Shown: positions 16,238-24,197 of the stretch, piece after piece
Layout: each line of letters starts with the position of its first letter
How positions within the stretch are numbered: the first letter of the stretch is position 1
NCBI RefSeq assembly: GCF_001280015.1
Contig: NZ_LGDV01000175.1
Span: 28,656 to 92,655 of the forward strand
Length of the DNA: 64,000 nt
Direction: 5' to 3'
From: Streptomyces sp. MMG1121
GTDB lineage: Bacteria; Actinomycetota; Actinomycetes; Streptomycetales; Streptomycetaceae
The notes under the pieces: generated by a model
What the model was told of the DNA's origin: nothing
Seen by the model: the letters and a program-made list of their open reading frames with translations, nothing else
Database searches by the model: none
Translations under genes and position numbers: made by a program

Positions 16238-17599
16238 TCAGGCCGGCAGGGCGAAGTCGGCCACGAACAGGGGTGAGGGCGTCGTACCGGTCGACTTCTC
16301 CTGGTACAGGAACGACAGGACGGCGTCCGCCCCGGCCCGCGTCTCGTCGATCACCACCTCACCGAAGGCGTTCAGGTCGCCGCCGTCGTACAGCAGCGTC
16401 CAGTCGGTGTACCCGGAGGCCTTCGAGGCTCCGGCGATACGGCCGTACGGGAAGACCGCGTAGGCGTTGTCGTACCGGTCGAGGACGAGCCTGGTGCGCT
16501 GGCTGGAGTTCGGCGCCACGGGTATCTCGGTCTTCCGCCACGTCCCGGACGGGCTCTTGCGGAGGTGGAAGGCGCGTCCGTGGGCGATGCGGTCGGCGAC
16601 GTAGTCCGTCGTGCACGGCCCGAAGCGGCCCGGTACGTAGCTGATGATCGCGTGCGGCAGCCCGGCGGAGTCGGTGGTCTGGCTCTCCTGGTTCATCAGG
16701 CACTGGTCGGGCCCGAGCGGGTCCACGACCAGACCGGGCGTGGTGACGGCGACCGGGTTTGGGCCGCCGGTGGTCCCCACGACCGCACCGGCGTCGTTGC
16801 GCCAGGTCCGGCCGCGATCGGTGGAGTGGACGTAACCGGTGTCGTGATTGGTCAGTCCGCCTTCGTCGCACAGCACGGACGCGTTCTGCTCGCGCCAGGT
16901 GAACAGGGCGTGCAGCCGGCCGTGCACGTCGTAGTCGATGCCGTGCAGATACATGTTCCGGGCGGTGCTGGAGCCGTGCGCGCTCGTGTAGGTGCCCGCC
17001 GAACCGCTCCACTCCCCCAGCGCCGTCCACCTCGAACCGTCGTATTCGGCAAGGGCGTTGCGGCCGTCGCCGGAGATGCCGACGCGGTAGCTGAGCTGGA
17101 GCCCGCCCTCGGGTGTCGCGACGAACTGCGGATAGGTGAACCGCGAGGTGAGGGCGAGCCCGTCGAGGGTGGTCCGTACGGCGCCGAGGACGGACGGGGT
17201 CCAGGGCATGGACTCGGGACGGTCGAGCAGCCCGGCGACGGACTTCACGTAGCAGAAGCCGTCGCTGTGCGCGTCCATGACCAGGTGCAGCCGGCCGTCG
17301 GCCCGCGACACGCCCATCGAGATCACGTTGTGGGAGTCGTCGCTCTTGAGCCGGTGGTCGAGGGCCAGCGTCGACCAGTGGTCCGCACCCGGTGCACGGC
17401 GGGCGACGGTCGCGCTGCGGTCGGCGGAGTACCAGGCCGTGTACTGTCGGCCCCGGTAGGTGAACAGGCCGTTCTTCTGGAACGCGTTGGTGTTGACGAG
17501 GCCGTCGTACGACACGAAGTACAGGGCCCGGGGGTCGAGGAGGGTGCGGCCGAGAGGGGTGAGCCGGGGGGCCGCGAGCCCGCTTCCGGAGGCGGTCAT
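16238..17599 (-). CDS. BNR-repeat protein, putative rhamnose-releasing glycan lyase or hydrolase
   Basis: This 453-aa protein has the BNR/sialidase-like propeller pattern with several aspartate-box relatives (VHSTDRGRTWRNDAG; YFVSYDGLVNTNAFQK; MDAHSDGFCYVKS). It resembles the BNR_4 proteins that include L-rhamnose-alpha-1,4-D-glucuronate lyases, and its place between rhaM and lacI supports action on a rhamnose-containing glycan. The exact activity is inference. There is no signal peptide, so it should act on imported oligosaccharides in the cytosol. The ATG at 17599 overlaps the rhaM stop as ATGA, indicating translational coupling. Confidence 0.7.
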   Translation of the reverse strand: MTASGSGLAAPRLTPLGRTLLDPRALYFVSYDGLVNTNAFQKNGLFTYRGRQYTAWYSADRSATVARRAPGADHWSTLALDHRLKSDDSHNVISMGVSRADGRLHLVMDAHSDGFCYVKSVAGLLDRPESMPWTPSVLGAVRTTLDGLALTSRFTYPQFVATPEGGLQLSYRVGISGDGRNALAEYDGSRWTALGEWSGSAGTYTSAHGSSTARNMYLHGIDYDVHGRLHALFTWREQNASVLCDEGGLTNHDTGYVHSTDRGRTWRNDAGAVVGTTGGPNPVAVTTPGLVVDPLGPDQCLMNQESQTTDSAGLPHAIISYVPGRFGPCTTDYVADRIAHGRAFHLRKSPSGTWRKTEIPVAPNSSQRTRLVLDRYDNAYAVFPYGRIAGASKASGYTDWTLLYDGGDLNAFGEVVIDETRAGADAVLSFLYQEKSTGTTPSPLFVADFALPA

Positions 17600-17922
17600 G
17601 ACAGGTGGAACACCTCCGTCAGCGGCTTCATGGCCTCGTCCGGCCGGGCGCCGCCCGGTGACTCGAAGAACGGCGCCATCTGCGCCTGCCAGCGGGCGTT
17701 GACGCCGGTGGCCGCCATGCCGGCCCGGGCGGCGGCGAAGTCCTCGGTCTCCAGGTAGCCGACGAGCAGGCCGTCCTCGCGCAGGAAGAGCGAGTAGTTG
17801 TGCCAGCCGGTCGCCTTCAGGGCGTCGAGCATCTCCGGCCACACGGCGGCGTGCCGCTCCCGGTACTCGTCGAGCCGTTCCGCCCGGACCTTCAGCAGGA
17901 AACAGACGCGCTGCACCAACAT
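17596..17922 (-). CDS. rhaM: L-rhamnose mutarotase
   Basis: This 108-aa ferredoxin-fold protein has the family signature near the start (QRVCFLLKVRAERLDEYRER, then HAAVWPEML) and WHNYSLFLREDGLLVGYLE. The family is about 104 aa. It interconverts alpha- and beta-L-rhamnopyranose so that the isomerase receives the right anomer. The ATG at 17922 follows GAGGGG. It sits 11 bp after the rhamnose-binding-protein gene and is coupled to the BNR gene downstream. Confidence 0.93.
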   Translation of the reverse strand: MLVQRVCFLLKVRAERLDEYRERHAAVWPEMLDALKATGWHNYSLFLREDGLLVGYLETEDFAAARAGMAATGVNARWQAQMAPFFESPGGARPDEAMKPLTEVFHLS

Positions 17923-17933
17923 CCCCCTCGTTT

Positions 17934-19013
17934 CTAGAAGTTGAACCGATCGATGTTCCTGGCGTCGAACACGGTCGGCTTGCCCAGGTCGATCACGCCG
18001 TCCTTGCCGAGGGTGTACGTCGTCCCGCCGGCCCGGAAGGTCTCGCCCTCCGTGCCGGTGATCTGCCCCGAGGCCAGCGCGACCGTGGTCCGTGCGGTCA
18101 GGTCGCCGAGCTTGGCCGGGTCCCACAGCTCGAAGGCGTCGACGGTGCCGTTCTTGACGTACTTGCGCATGTCGTTCGGCGTGCCGAGCCCGGTCAGCTT
18201 CACCTTGCCCTTGTACTTGGAGCCCGACAGATACTGGGCGGCCGCCTTGATGCCGACGGTGGTCGGGGAGACGATCCCCTTCAGGTCCGGGTGCTCCTGG
18301 AGCAGGCCCTGGGTCTGCTGGAAGGACTGCTGGGCGTCGTCGTTGCCGTAGGCGATCTTGACGAGCTTGACGTTCTTGTACTCGGGGTCCTTCAGCTCGT
18401 CCTTCATGTAGCCGATCCAGGTGTTCTGGTTCGTCGCGGTCTGCGCGGCCGACAGGATCGCGATCTCGCCCTTGTACCCGATCTGCCGCGCGATCAACTG
18501 CACCTCGGTACGGCCCAGGTCCTCGGCGGACGCCTGCGAGACGAAGGCGTTGCGGCAGCCGGGGTTGGTGTCGGAGTCGTAGGTGACGACCTTGACGCCG
18601 TTCTTCATGGCCTGCTTCAGCGCGGTGCACAGCGCCCCCGGATCCTGCGCGGACACGGCGATGCCGTTCACCTGCTGCTGGGTGAGCGTATTGACGTAAC
18701 TCACCTGCCCGGCGGTGTCGGTGGCGCTGGACGGACCGACTTCCTTGTACGTCGAGCCCAGTTCGGCGAGGGCCTTCTCGCCGCCCTTGTCGGCGGTGGT
18801 GAAGTACGGGTTGTTCACCTGCTTGGGGAGAAAGCCGACGGTGAGTCCCTTCTTGGTGGCGGCATTCGGATCGGCCTTGCCGGCGGAGGCGGCGGCGGTG
18901 TTGTCGTCCTTGACGTCGTTCTTGGTGGTGCCGCTGCAGGCGGTGAGGGCGAGGGCGAGCGAGGTACCGGCGGCGAGGGCGGCGCAGGTGCGGCGGAGGG
19001 ACTGCTCGGGCAT
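17934..19013 (-). CDS. rhaS: Rhamnose ABC transporter, substrate-binding lipoprotein
   Basis: The 359-aa protein has a lipoprotein signal with lipobox LALTACSG (Cys about 26) and the type-I periplasmic-binding fold of sugar-binding proteins (LTVGFLPKQVNNPYFTTADK; NGIAVSAQDPGALCTALK; VVTYDSDTNPGCRNAFVSQA). The RhaS/autoinducer-2-like group fits this pattern. It would be membrane-anchored outside the cell and deliver L-rhamnose to the permeases encoded just upstream. It is part of the leftward rhamnose operon. Confidence 0.9.
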   Translation of the reverse strand: MPEQSLRRTCAALAAGTSLALALTACSGTTKNDVKDDNTAAASAGKADPNAATKKGLTVGFLPKQVNNPYFTTADKGGEKALAELGSTYKEVGPSSATDTAGQVSYVNTLTQQQVNGIAVSAQDPGALCTALKQAMKNGVKVVTYDSDTNPGCRNAFVSQASAEDLGRTEVQLIARQIGYKGEIAILSAAQTATNQNTWIGYMKDELKDPEYKNVKLVKIAYGNDDAQQSFQQTQGLLQEHPDLKGIVSPTTVGIKAAAQYLSGSKYKGKVKLTGLGTPNDMRKYVKNGTVDAFELWDPAKLGDLTARTTVALASGQITGTEGETFRAGGTTYTLGKDGVIDLGKPTVFDARNIDRFNF

Positions 19014-19063
19014 GGCGGAGGGTCCTTTGCGGGGGTTGAGGGGGTGACGGAGAAGGGGACGGG

Positions 19064-20053
19064 CTACGCGGTCGGGACCGAGGCGGCTCTGCGGCCGGCC
19101 CTCGCGACGGAGATCTGACGCGCGACCCGGGGGCCGAGCACGGAGACGACCAGCAGCACACCGGTGACGACGATCTGCGACTGCGCGGACACGTTCAGCA
19201 GACTCATCACGTTCTGTGCCGCGCCCAGCAGGAACACACCGGCGATCGCACCGCCCAACGTCCCCTTGCCGCCGTCGAAATCGATCCCGCCGAGCAACAC
19301 GGCGGCGACGACGGACAGTTCGAGCCCGGTGGCGTTGTCATAGCGGGCGCTGGCGTAGTGCAGCGCCCAGAACACCCCGGTCAGCGCCGACATGAACCCG
19401 GTGGCCACGAAGAGCAGGAGCCTAGTCCGCTTCACCCGGATTCCCGCGAACCGCGCCGCCTCCTCGTTCGCGCCGACCGCGAACAGCGAGCGGCCGAACG
19501 CGGTGGCGTGCAGGACGACCACGGCGATGGCGAGCAGCACCAGGAAGGGCACGAAGGCCTGCGGCAGGAAGGTGTTCCCGAGCCGGCCGGCCGCGAAGTC
19601 CAGGTACTGGGAGGGGAAGTCGGTGACCGCGTCGGAGCCCAGCACGATCTGGGCGAGTCCCCGGTAGGCGGCGAGCGTGCCGATGGTGACGGCCAGCGAC
19701 GGCAGTCCGAGCCGGGTGACGAGCAGACCGTTGACCAGCCCGCACACCACGCCCAGCAGCAGACACAACGGGATGATCGTCTCGATGGCCATGCCGACGT
19801 TCCAGAGCCTGCCCATCACCGCCCCGGACAGCCCGGCCGTGGAGGCCACCGACAGGTCGATCTCGCCGGAGACCACCAGCAGGGTCATCGGCAGGGCGAT
19901 CAGCGCGATCGGGAGGGTGTTGCCGATGAGGAACGACACGTTGAGCGCGTTGCCGAAGCCGTCCACGCATCCGAACGACAGCAGCAACAGGACGACGAGG
20001 AGGGCGCCGACGACCGTGTCCCAGCGGACGGCGCGGGTCAGTGACTCAGGCAC
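19064..20053 (-). CDS. rhaQ: Rhamnose ABC transporter permease
   Basis: This 329-aa membrane protein of the RbsC/AraH class has eight or more hydrophobic segments, the GEIDLSVASTAGLSGAVMG motif after the fourth, and LGGIDFDGGKGTLGGAIAG near the end. It forms the transmembrane channel with the neighbouring permease. The GTG at 20053 lies 8 bp inside the upstream permease gene. Which of the two permeases is RhaP and which RhaQ is arbitrary from sequence alone. Confidence 0.88.
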   Translation of the reverse strand: MPESLTRAVRWDTVVGALLVVLLLLSFGCVDGFGNALNVSFLIGNTLPIALIALPMTLLVVSGEIDLSVASTAGLSGAVMGRLWNVGMAIETIIPLCLLLGVVCGLVNGLLVTRLGLPSLAVTIGTLAAYRGLAQIVLGSDAVTDFPSQYLDFAAGRLGNTFLPQAFVPFLVLLAIAVVVLHATAFGRSLFAVGANEEAARFAGIRVKRTRLLLFVATGFMSALTGVFWALHYASARYDNATGLELSVVAAVLLGGIDFDGGKGTLGGAIAGVFLLGAAQNVMSLLNVSAQSQIVVTGVLLVVSVLGPRVARQISVARAGRRAASVPTA

Positions 20054-21116
20054 CGGCGTGCTCCTTCGGCATGGCGGTCTTCCTCCGGTCCGGCCTCTTC
20101 TTCAGGGCGGCGGCCACCCGCAGCGCGACGACGCGGTCGACGGCGATCGCGAGGAGCAGCAGGACGCCGTTGATGGCGAGCACCCACACGGAGCTGACGC
20201 CGAGCGCGGGCAGCACACTGTTGACCGAGGTGAGCAGCAGGGCGCCGAGCGCCGCTCCGTAGACGCTGCCCGAGCCGCCGGTGAAGACGACACCGCCGAC
20301 CACGACCGCGCTGACGACGGTGAGTTCGTAGCCGTTCCCGGTACCGGAGTCGACGTTGCCGAACCGGGCCAGGTACATCGCGCCCGCGAGTCCGGCCAGA
20401 GCGCCGCAGAAGGTGTAGGCGGCCAGGATCCGCCGGCGCACGGGGATGCCGGCCAGCCGGGCTGCCTCGGGGTTGGATCCGAGGGCGTACAACTCCCGTC
20501 CGCTGCCGAAGTGTTTGAGGTAGTAGGCGGTCGCGACGAGCACGGCGAGGGCGATGGCGGCGAGCCAGGGGATCGCGGAGACGCCGCCGGAGCCGAAGTC
20601 GACGAAGCCGCCCGGCAGGTCGGCCGCCGTGATCTGCCGGGAGCCGACCCAGATGGAGTCGACGCCCCGGATGATGTACAGGGTGCCGAGCGTGACGACC
20701 AGCGCGGGCACCTGGCCGAGGCTGACCAGCAGTCCGTTGAGCAGCCCGAGGCCGATGCCCACGGCCACGGCGAGCAGGATCGCGACGACGGCGTTTCCGC
20801 CGCCCTGCAGACAGGTACCGGTGGCGAAGGCGCTGATGCCGAGGGTGGAACCGACGGACAGGTCGACGTTGCGGGTGATGACGACGAGGGACTGGCCGGT
20901 GGCGACCAGCACCAGGATCGTGGCGTTGAGCAGCAGGTCCTTGATGCCCTGCGCGGACAGGAACTGGCTGTTGCCGGCCTGGGTGACCGCGATCATCACC
21001 AGGAAGACGACGAGGATGGCGAGTTCACGCATCTTGAAGACGCGGTCGACCAGCCGGGTACCCCTCGACGGGGGCACGTCGACGGCGGGGGACTGCTTCG
21101 GGGTGGTCACCGTCAT
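20046..21116 (-). CDS. rhaP: Rhamnose ABC transporter permease
   Basis: This 356-aa permease of the ribose/rhamnose class has a short cytoplasmic N-terminus, then hydrophobic segments with [19 protein letters not shown] and [20 protein letters not shown]. The ATG at 21116 overlaps the ATPase stop by 4 bp (ATGA). Its end overlaps the next permease by 8 bp. The tight overlaps show one translational unit for the importer. Confidence 0.88.
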   Translation of the reverse strand: MTVTTPKQSPAVDVPPSRGTRLVDRVFKMRELAILVVFLVMIAVTQAGNSQFLSAQGIKDLLLNATILVLVATGQSLVVITRNVDLSVGSTLGISAFATGTCLQGGGNAVVAILLAVAVGIGLGLLNGLLVSLGQVPALVVTLGTLYIIRGVDSIWVGSRQITAADLPGGFVDFGSGGVSAIPWLAAIALAVLVATAYYLKHFGSGRELYALGSNPEAARLAGIPVRRRILAAYTFCGALAGLAGAMYLARFGNVDSGTGNGYELTVVSAVVVGGVVFTGGSGSVYGAALGALLLTSVNSVLPALGVSSVWVLAINGVLLLLAIAVDRVVALRVAAALKKRPDRRKTAMPKEHAGA

Positions 21117-22630
21117 GCGGCGGCCCTCCCGGTGGCTGCGGCCATCACGGTCTCCTCGGTGGCGTCGGAGCGGGGGATCTCGGCGGTGATCCGGCCCTCG
21201 TGCATCACCAGCACCCGGTCGGCCATACCGAGGATCTCGGGCAGGTCGGAGGAGATCATCAGCACCGCCACGCCGTCGGCGGCGAGCTGGGACAGCAGCC
21301 GGTGCACCTCCGCCTTGGTGCCGACGTCGATGCCCCGGGTCGGCTCGTCGACGATGAGCACCTTCGGGCGGGTGGCGAGCCACTTGGCGAGGACGACCTT
21401 CTGCTGGTTGCCGCCGGAGAGCGTGGAGACGGCGTCCGCGATCCGGGCGTACTTCACCTGGAGCCGCACCGCCCAGTCCAGGGCGCGGCTGCGTTCGCCG
21501 CCCCGGTCGACCAGTCCGGCCCGCGCGGTCGTACGCAGCCCGGTCAGGCCGATGTTCCGCTCGATGGACATGTCCATCACCAGGCCCTGCGCACGCCGGT
21601 CCTCGGGGACGAGCGCGAGCCCTGCCGCCATCGCCGTGGAGGGCGCGCCGTTGGTGAGTCTGCGGCCGTCGACCTCGACCTCGCCCGCGTCCCACCGGTC
21701 GACGCCGAACACGGCGCGGGCCACCTCGGTACGGCCGGCACCCACCAGCCCCGCGAGACCGACGATCTCACCGCGCCGCACCTCGAAGGAGACGTCGATG
21801 AAGACGCCCTCGCGGGTCAGCCGGCGCACGCTGAGCGCGGGCTCGCCCGGGGTGACGTCCTGCTTCGGGTACAGCTCGGCCAGATCGCGGCCGACCATCC
21901 GGCGGACCAGGTCGTCCTCGGTCAGGCCGGCCAGCGGCTCGCTGGCGATCCGGGCGCCGTCCCGCAGGGTGGTGACCTGCCGGCAGATCCGGAAGATCTC
22001 CTCCAGCCGGTGGGAGACGAACAGGACGGCGGCGCCCTGCTCGCTCAGGGTGCGTACGACGCCGAAGAGCCGGGCGACCTCGCTGCCGGTCAGAGCGGCC
22101 GTCGGCTCGTCCATGATCAGGACCCGGGCGTCGAAGGAGAGCGCCTTGGCGATCTCCACGAGCTGCTGGTCGGCGATGGACAGTCCCCGGGCGGGCCGGT
22201 CGGGATCGAGGGCGACACCGAGCCGCTTCATCAGGGCGGCCGTGGCCGCGCGGGTGGCCCTGTGGTCGATCCGGCCGAGGGCCCGCTCGGGCTGACGGCC
22301 CATGAAGATGTTCTCGGCGATCGACAGATCGGGAAAGAGCGTGGGTTCCTGGTAGATGACGGCGATCCCGGCGTCGCGGGCGTCGCCCGGGCCGTGGAAG
22401 ACGACCGGCTCGCCGTCCAGCAGCAGCTGGCCGGCATCCGGCCGGTGCACCCCGGCGAGGGTCTTGATCAGCGTCGACTTGCCCGCGCCGTTCTCGCCGG
22501 CAAGCGCGTGCACCTCGCCGGGCAGCAGCTCCAGGGAGACGTCCCTGAGGGCACGTACGGCGCCGAAGGACTTGGAGACGCCCTTCAGTGCCAGCACCGG
22601 CGCCGGTCCCGGGTCAGGCGGGAGGGTCAT
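21113..22630 (-). CDS. rhaT: Rhamnose ABC transporter, double ATPase
   Basis: The 505-aa protein has two ABC cassettes, as in RbsA/XylG/RhaT. The first has Walker [10 protein letters not shown], signature [15 protein letters not shown] and Walker [12 protein letters not shown]. The second has a degenerate Walker A (VGAGRTE), signature LSGGNQQKV and Walker [12 protein letters not shown]. It powers sugar import at the inner face of the membrane. It is the first gene of the leftward rhamnose operon, 55 bp from the LacI-type palindrome at 22685-22696. Confidence 0.93.
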   Translation of the reverse strand: MTLPPDPGPAPVLALKGVSKSFGAVRALRDVSLELLPGEVHALAGENGAGKSTLIKTLAGVHRPDAGQLLLDGEPVVFHGPGDARDAGIAVIYQEPTLFPDLSIAENIFMGRQPERALGRIDHRATRAATAALMKRLGVALDPDRPARGLSIADQQLVEIAKALSFDARVLIMDEPTAALTGSEVARLFGVVRTLSEQGAAVLFVSHRLEEIFRICRQVTTLRDGARIASEPLAGLTEDDLVRRMVGRDLAELYPKQDVTPGEPALSVRRLTREGVFIDVSFEVRRGEIVGLAGLVGAGRTEVARAVFGVDRWDAGEVEVDGRRLTNGAPSTAMAAGLALVPEDRRAQGLVMDMSIERNIGLTGLRTTARAGLVDRGGERSRALDWAVRLQVKYARIADAVSTLSGGNQQKVVLAKWLATRPKVLIVDEPTRGIDVGTKAEVHRLLSQLAADGVAVLMISSDLPEILGMADRVLVMHEGRITAEIPRSDATEETVMAAATGRAAA

Positions 22631-22684
22631 GTCAGGCTCCTCGACGACACCGGCGGGATGGCCGCGAGGCCGCCACAGGGGCCG

Positions 22685-22696
22685 TGAAAGGTTTCA
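22685..22696. promoter_or_regulatory. LacI-type operator for the leftward rhamnose operon
   Basis: TGAAAGGTTTCA is a near-perfect palindrome (arms TGAAA/TTTCA) just downstream of the predicted -10 of the importer operon. It is the same shape as the site at 22851-22862, before rhaI. The pair suggests that one LacI repressor shuts both directions. Confidence 0.7.
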
Positions 22697-22710
22697 ACTG
22701 GATTGCCGGG

Positions 22711-22740
22711 ACCGTAGGCACCGCAGCCATGTCACGTCAA
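22711..22740 (-). promoter_or_regulatory. Predicted promoter of the leftward rhamnose operon
   Basis: On the minus strand TTGACG (22740-22735) and TACGGT (22716-22711) are separated by 18 bp, close to the HrdB-type consensus. Transcription would begin near 22705, inside or just before the LacI-type palindrome. Confidence 0.55.
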
Positions 22741-22748
22741 TGGGTCCG

Positions 22749-22767
22749 TATCGAAAAAATTTCGATA
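22749..22767. promoter_or_regulatory. AT-rich perfect palindrome between the two rhamnose promoters
   Basis: TATCGAAAAAATTTCGATA has perfect 8-bp arms (TATCGAAA/TTTCGATA) with a 3-bp centre. Such AT-rich sequence is exceptional here. It is midway between the back-to-back promoters and differs from the LacI-type sites, so it may bind a second regulator, possibly an activator or a ROK-type protein. Confidence 0.6.
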
Positions 22768-22814
22768 GCCCAAGGCCACGTCAGAGTCACGGAAAACAGG
22801 CTCGGTCGGAGTGC

Positions 22815-22843
22815 TTGACAGCCCTTCGAGGGGCCCCTAGCTT
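22815..22843 (+). promoter_or_regulatory. Predicted promoter of rhaI
   Basis: TTGACA (22815-22820) and TAGCTT (22838-22843) are separated by 17 bp, an excellent HrdB-type promoter. The start of transcription would be near 22850, directly at the LacI-type palindrome. Confidence 0.75.
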
Positions 22844-22850
22844 GCGCTTC

Positions 22851-22862
22851 TGAATCGTTTCA
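22851..22862. promoter_or_regulatory. LacI-type operator for rhaI
   Basis: TGAATCGTTTCA is a palindrome with arms TGAA/TTCA and a central CG, the usual LacI-family form. It lies at the predicted transcription start of rhaI. Confidence 0.7.
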
Positions 22863-22903
22863 CACGCATCGCCGTTCCGACCGACACCACCAGGAGCCCT
22901 GCA

Positions 22904-24064
22904 GTGACCGACCTCGCCGCGGTGAAGGCCGCGCTCAAGACCCAGGCCGTCGAGACGCCGTCGTGGGCGTACGGGAACTCGGGGACCCGTTTCAAGGTGT
23001 TCGCCCAGTCCGGCGTACCCCGCGACCCCTGGGAGAAGCTCCAGGACGCGGCCAAGGTGCATGAGTTCACCGGCGTGGCCCCGACCGTCGCACTGCACAT
23101 CCCCTGGGACACGGTCGAGGACTACGCGACCCTGGCGAAGTACGCCGAGGAGCGCGGACTGAGGCTGGGCGCGATCAACTCCAACACCTTCCAGGACGAC
23201 GACTACAGGCTCGGCAGCATCTGTCATCCGGATCCGGCGGTGCGACGCAAGGCGGTCGGTCATCTGCTCCGGTGCGTCGACATCATGGACGCGACGGGCT
23301 CCGCCGATCTGAAGCTGTGGTTCGCGGACGGCACGAACTATCCCGGGCAGGACGACGTCCGCGCCCGGCAGGACCGGCTGGCCGAGGGGCTGGCCGAGGT
23401 GTACGAGCGGCTCGGCGAGGGGCAGCGGATGCTGCTGGAGTACAAGCTGTTCGAGCCCGCGTTCTACACGACCGACGTGCCGGACTGGGGCACCGCCTAC
23501 GCCCACTGCCTCAAGCTCGGCGACAAGGCCCAGGTGGTCGTCGACACCGGGCACCATGCGCCGGGGACCAACATCGAGTTCATCGTGGCAACGCTGTTGC
23601 GGGAGGGCAGGCTCGGGGGGTTCGACTTCAACTCCCGGTTCTACGCCGACGACGACCTGATGGTGGGGGCGGCCGATCCGTTCCAGCTGTTCCGGATCAT
23701 GCACGAGGTGGTGGGCGGGGGCGGCTTCTCGGCCGAGGTCGCGTTCATGCTCGATCAGTGTCACAACATCGAGGCGAAGATTCCGGCGATCATCCGGTCG
23801 GTGATGAACGTCCAGGAGGCCACGGCGAAGGCTCTGCTGGTGGACCGGGGGGCGTTGGCCGGCGCCCAGGCCTCCGGGGATGTGCTGGGGGCGAACGGCG
23901 TGTTGATGGATGCGTACAACACGGATGTGCGGCCCCTGCTTCGGGAGGTGCGGGAGGACATGGGGTTGGACGCGGATCCGCTTGCCGCGTACGCCCGGTG
24001 CGGGTGGGCTCAGAGGATCGTCGCCGAGCGGGTCGGTGGCCGGCAGGCCGGTTGGGGCGCGTGA
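22904..24064 (+). CDS. rhaI: L-rhamnose isomerase
   Basis: This 386-aa TIM-barrel sugar isomerase of the actinobacterial/Bacillus-Pseudomonas RhaI type converts L-rhamnose to L-rhamnulose. Metal and substrate residues are visible in LEYKLFEPAFYTTDVPDWG, VVDTGHHAPGTNIEFIV, GFDFNSRFYADDDLMVGA and EVAFMLDQCHNIEAK. The GTG at 22904 follows AGGAG. It is the first gene of the rightward rhamnose operon. It is unrelated in sequence to E. coli RhaA-length proteins (about 420 aa). Confidence 0.93.
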   Translation: MTDLAAVKAALKTQAVETPSWAYGNSGTRFKVFAQSGVPRDPWEKLQDAAKVHEFTGVAPTVALHIPWDTVEDYATLAKYAEERGLRLGAINSNTFQDDDYRLGSICHPDPAVRRKAVGHLLRCVDIMDATGSADLKLWFADGTNYPGQDDVRARQDRLAEGLAEVYERLGEGQRMLLEYKLFEPAFYTTDVPDWGTAYAHCLKLGDKAQVVVDTGHHAPGTNIEFIVATLLREGRLGGFDFNSRFYADDDLMVGAADPFQLFRIMHEVVGGGGFSAEVAFMLDQCHNIEAKIPAIIRSVMNVQEATAKALLVDRGALAGAQASGDVLGANGVLMDAYNTDVRPLLREVREDMGLDADPLAAYARCGWAQRIVAERVGGRQAGWGA

Positions 24065-24089
24065 GCGTCTGCCGGGATCCGTTGTCCGC

Positions 24090-24159
24090 GGGGCGCGGGG
24101 CCGTTGCGGCCGGCCGCGCCCACGCGACGCGGCCGCATATCGACACAGCCCCGCGCCCC
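24090..24159. repeat. Long hairpin in the rhaI-rhaD gap, resembling a dispersed Streptomyces repeat
   Basis: GGGGCGCGGGGC (24090-24101) and GCCCCGCGCCCC (24148-24159) are perfect 12-bp inverted arms. The interior also carries complementary GC blocks (GCGGCCGGCCGCG; GACGCGGCCGC). From memory, very similar sequence occurs in many intergenic regions of Streptomyces genomes. In mRNA it would form a stable stem between two genes of the operon and could weaken read-through or protect upstream mRNA. Confidence 0.7.
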
Positions 24160-24197
24160 TTGCTCACGCATCCCTTGCCTGGAAAGGAACCGTTCTC

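Noticed and set aside
19677..22295. 872-codon plus-strand open frame opposite the rhamnose importer
   Set aside because: The minus strand encodes clear ABC permeases and ATPase; the plus frame has no motif.
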